Assembly: GCA_009801015.1 (NCBI GenBank)
Contig: VHZZ01011186.1
Location: forward strand, 7,514 to 54,166
DNA length: 46,653 nucleotides
Reading direction: 5' to 3'
From: Silene noctiflora
Lineage: Eukaryota > Streptophyta > Magnoliopsida > Caryophyllales > Caryophyllaceae
Every line of letters begins with the position of its first letter. Positions within the stretch are counted from its first letter, which is position 1. Made by a program: the position numbers and the translations under genes. Below the pieces are notes generated by a model. The model ran no database searches. It was not told the DNA's origin and was given only the letters and a program-made list of their open reading frames with translations. Below are positions 45,345 to 46,653 of the stretch, one piece after another.

Positions 45345-46653
45345 TTTACAAAGCTCTTCCTGTTGCCCATGTTTACATGAACATTTTTATAAATATGAAC
45401 TTGCTTGAAAAACAGCGCTTCTCTGGCTTTTTCGTACATTACCCATGCATTTGGCTCTAAAATATAGGAAAGCTATACACTTCAGGTAGGTATTATTATC
45501 GGCTGTTATCAGGCCCAGATTCCTTATTGACATTTGAGAGACCCCGAGCATGGCATGTTCCTGAAGAATTGAATCTTCGAGCAATGCAGGTTGGTTTTCA
45601 GAGGTTTGGGTTGCAAGTTATGCTGAGTTGGTAGGTTTCTTATATTTATGCATTCATGTAGGACGCTAGCAAAATTCTCGCTGGACACCATGATTTCAGT
45701 TCATTCAGAACTGCTGGTTGTCAGGTACTTCCCATCCATCCTCCATCATTGACAAGTACATGCTACAGAATCTACTTTCGGACATTCAAGCAAATCCAGC
45801 ATTGGTATTAAATTAAAATTCCAATGCCACATATCTCCTGAAACGTTAATTGTCTTTGCGTGATTCCAATTGGAGAACAATGTTATGTTGCTGCAGTAAG
45901 TAGATGGATGCTTAATTACATAAACAATGAAAGATTTTTGTGCGTCCGGAGTCATTGTTGCGACACAATTGACTTTATCCCCTCATTATGGTAGTCTTTT
46001 AGATTATTCTTCTTATTATTATTATTAAGTTCCAATAATAATGGAATCTCATTTTCAAGTTGTTGTAGGAGCAATTGGGTAACTTTCCTAAAGCAGGAGG
46101 AGTTAAGTGCAGTATAGGAGACCTACTATGAGTAGCATTAGGATACATTTTACATGACTGTTCCGTTGCATAAACTAGTAGTTCCGTTGTATTTTCATAC
46201 ATGACTTAATTTTGATTGAGATTGGCCTCTTTACTTTCACTTTCTTACAAGATTTAGCTTTGTTTTAGTTCATGTTCCTTATGAATCCTTGCCAAAAATC
46301 TGTTGATGTAGGCTTCTTTCTTGGGACACTATAGAGCCGTCTATTAAATGATTTAGGGTGGGTAGTGGCTGTTGTGGGGATGCTATGTGGGTGGCTCTGG
46401 TGAGCCAAGCTAATTAAGGACTGTGAATATGGATGTTAGGTGGATGCTCTCCTGTCAACGTTTCATTGATTTTCCTGTATCGCTTTAGTGAGGTCCCTGA
46501 CTGTGACTGGAAAAGGAAATTCGTATGCTAATAAATACATGTGATTAAATTAGAGGCAAAAGCTTTTACATTGTGACCGTTTCCATCATCATATGATTTC
46601 TGTAACTCTTAAGCTGCTCCAGTTATTGTTTTATTTTCTGATGTTTAACAGGC
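45345..46653 (+). pseudogene. partial second copy of the tRNA pseudouridine synthase gene (exons 6-7 and introns)
   Basis: The stretch aligns with 37343-38760 of the full gene, introns included. Exon 6 equivalent is 45489-45588 (about 10 differences in 100 bases); exon 7 equivalent is 45660-45722 (about 6 in 63). Both keep their GT-AG sites and open frames, giving YYYRLLSGPDSLLTFERPRA and DASKILAGHHDFSSFRTAGC. The window ends just at the exon-8 acceptor, so the copy may continue. Six of the 10 exon-6 changes fall in codons whose residue changes, and FRAAGCQ has become FRTAGCQ, so constraint looks weak. No exons 1-5 are seen; what lies upstream is the TRIM-like fossil. It is therefore most likely a gene fragment, though a chimeric or distant upstream part cannot be excluded. 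Confidence 0.75.

Noticed and set aside
1-46653. CRISPR array, bacterial operon or novel defence-type system
   Set aside because: The sequence is plant nuclear DNA with intron-bearing genes; no regularly spaced direct repeats or co-directional compact gene block exist.

Overview
The window looks like nuclear DNA of a eudicot plant. Its genes carry GT-AG introns, intergenic DNA is AT-rich, and MITE-type elements and a LINE remnant are present. Every recognisable product is a plant type: plastid IspD, a CLV1/BAM receptor kinase, an ECT-type m6A reader, a GPI-anchored GH17 glucanase. Frequent 'tactccgta' and 'aagaccgtctta' motifs hint at Caryophyllales, but that is an impression, not a proof. 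There is one assembly gap (31394-31853) and two single N bases (96, 549).

Layout: a small signal-peptide/single-TM protein of unknown function (+, 1166-2408); a classical NAD-type short-chain dehydrogenase (-, 4583-5456, first short exon unresolved); a 576-bp Mutator-like non-autonomous element (7115-7690) sitting in the TATA box of the next gene; ispD of the plastid MEP pathway (+, 7796-14540, 11 exons, 304 aa); a BAM3-like LRR receptor kinase (-, 16209-20820, 2 exons, 1007 aa); a YTH-domain ECT protein (-, 22860-28006 coding, 9 coding exons, 567 aa, plus a spliced 5' leader); an intergenic stretch with a Stowaway MITE, a C-rich island and a LINE RNase H remnant next to the gap; a TruA-type tRNA pseudouridine synthase (+, 32157-39558, 10 exons, 375 aa); a glyoxalase-I-like VOC protein (+, 41007-41714, 162 aa); a GPI-anchored beta-1,3-glucanase (+, 42902-44503, 420 aa); a short LTR/TRIM-type fossil; and at the right edge a second, roughly 90% identical copy of part of the pseudouridine synthase gene (45345 to the window end).

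The exon models were built by hand. In each full model the splice phases agree and the summed coding length is a multiple of three. The genes do not form a functional cluster; they are ordinary neighbours. The most interesting points are the element insertion that duplicated the ispD TATA box, the partial direct duplication of the pseudouridine synthase gene around the VOC and glucanase genes, the three independent tandem duplications inside that gene's introns, and the glucanase intron whose retention would remove the GPI-anchor signal. I did not find an undescribed multi-gene system.
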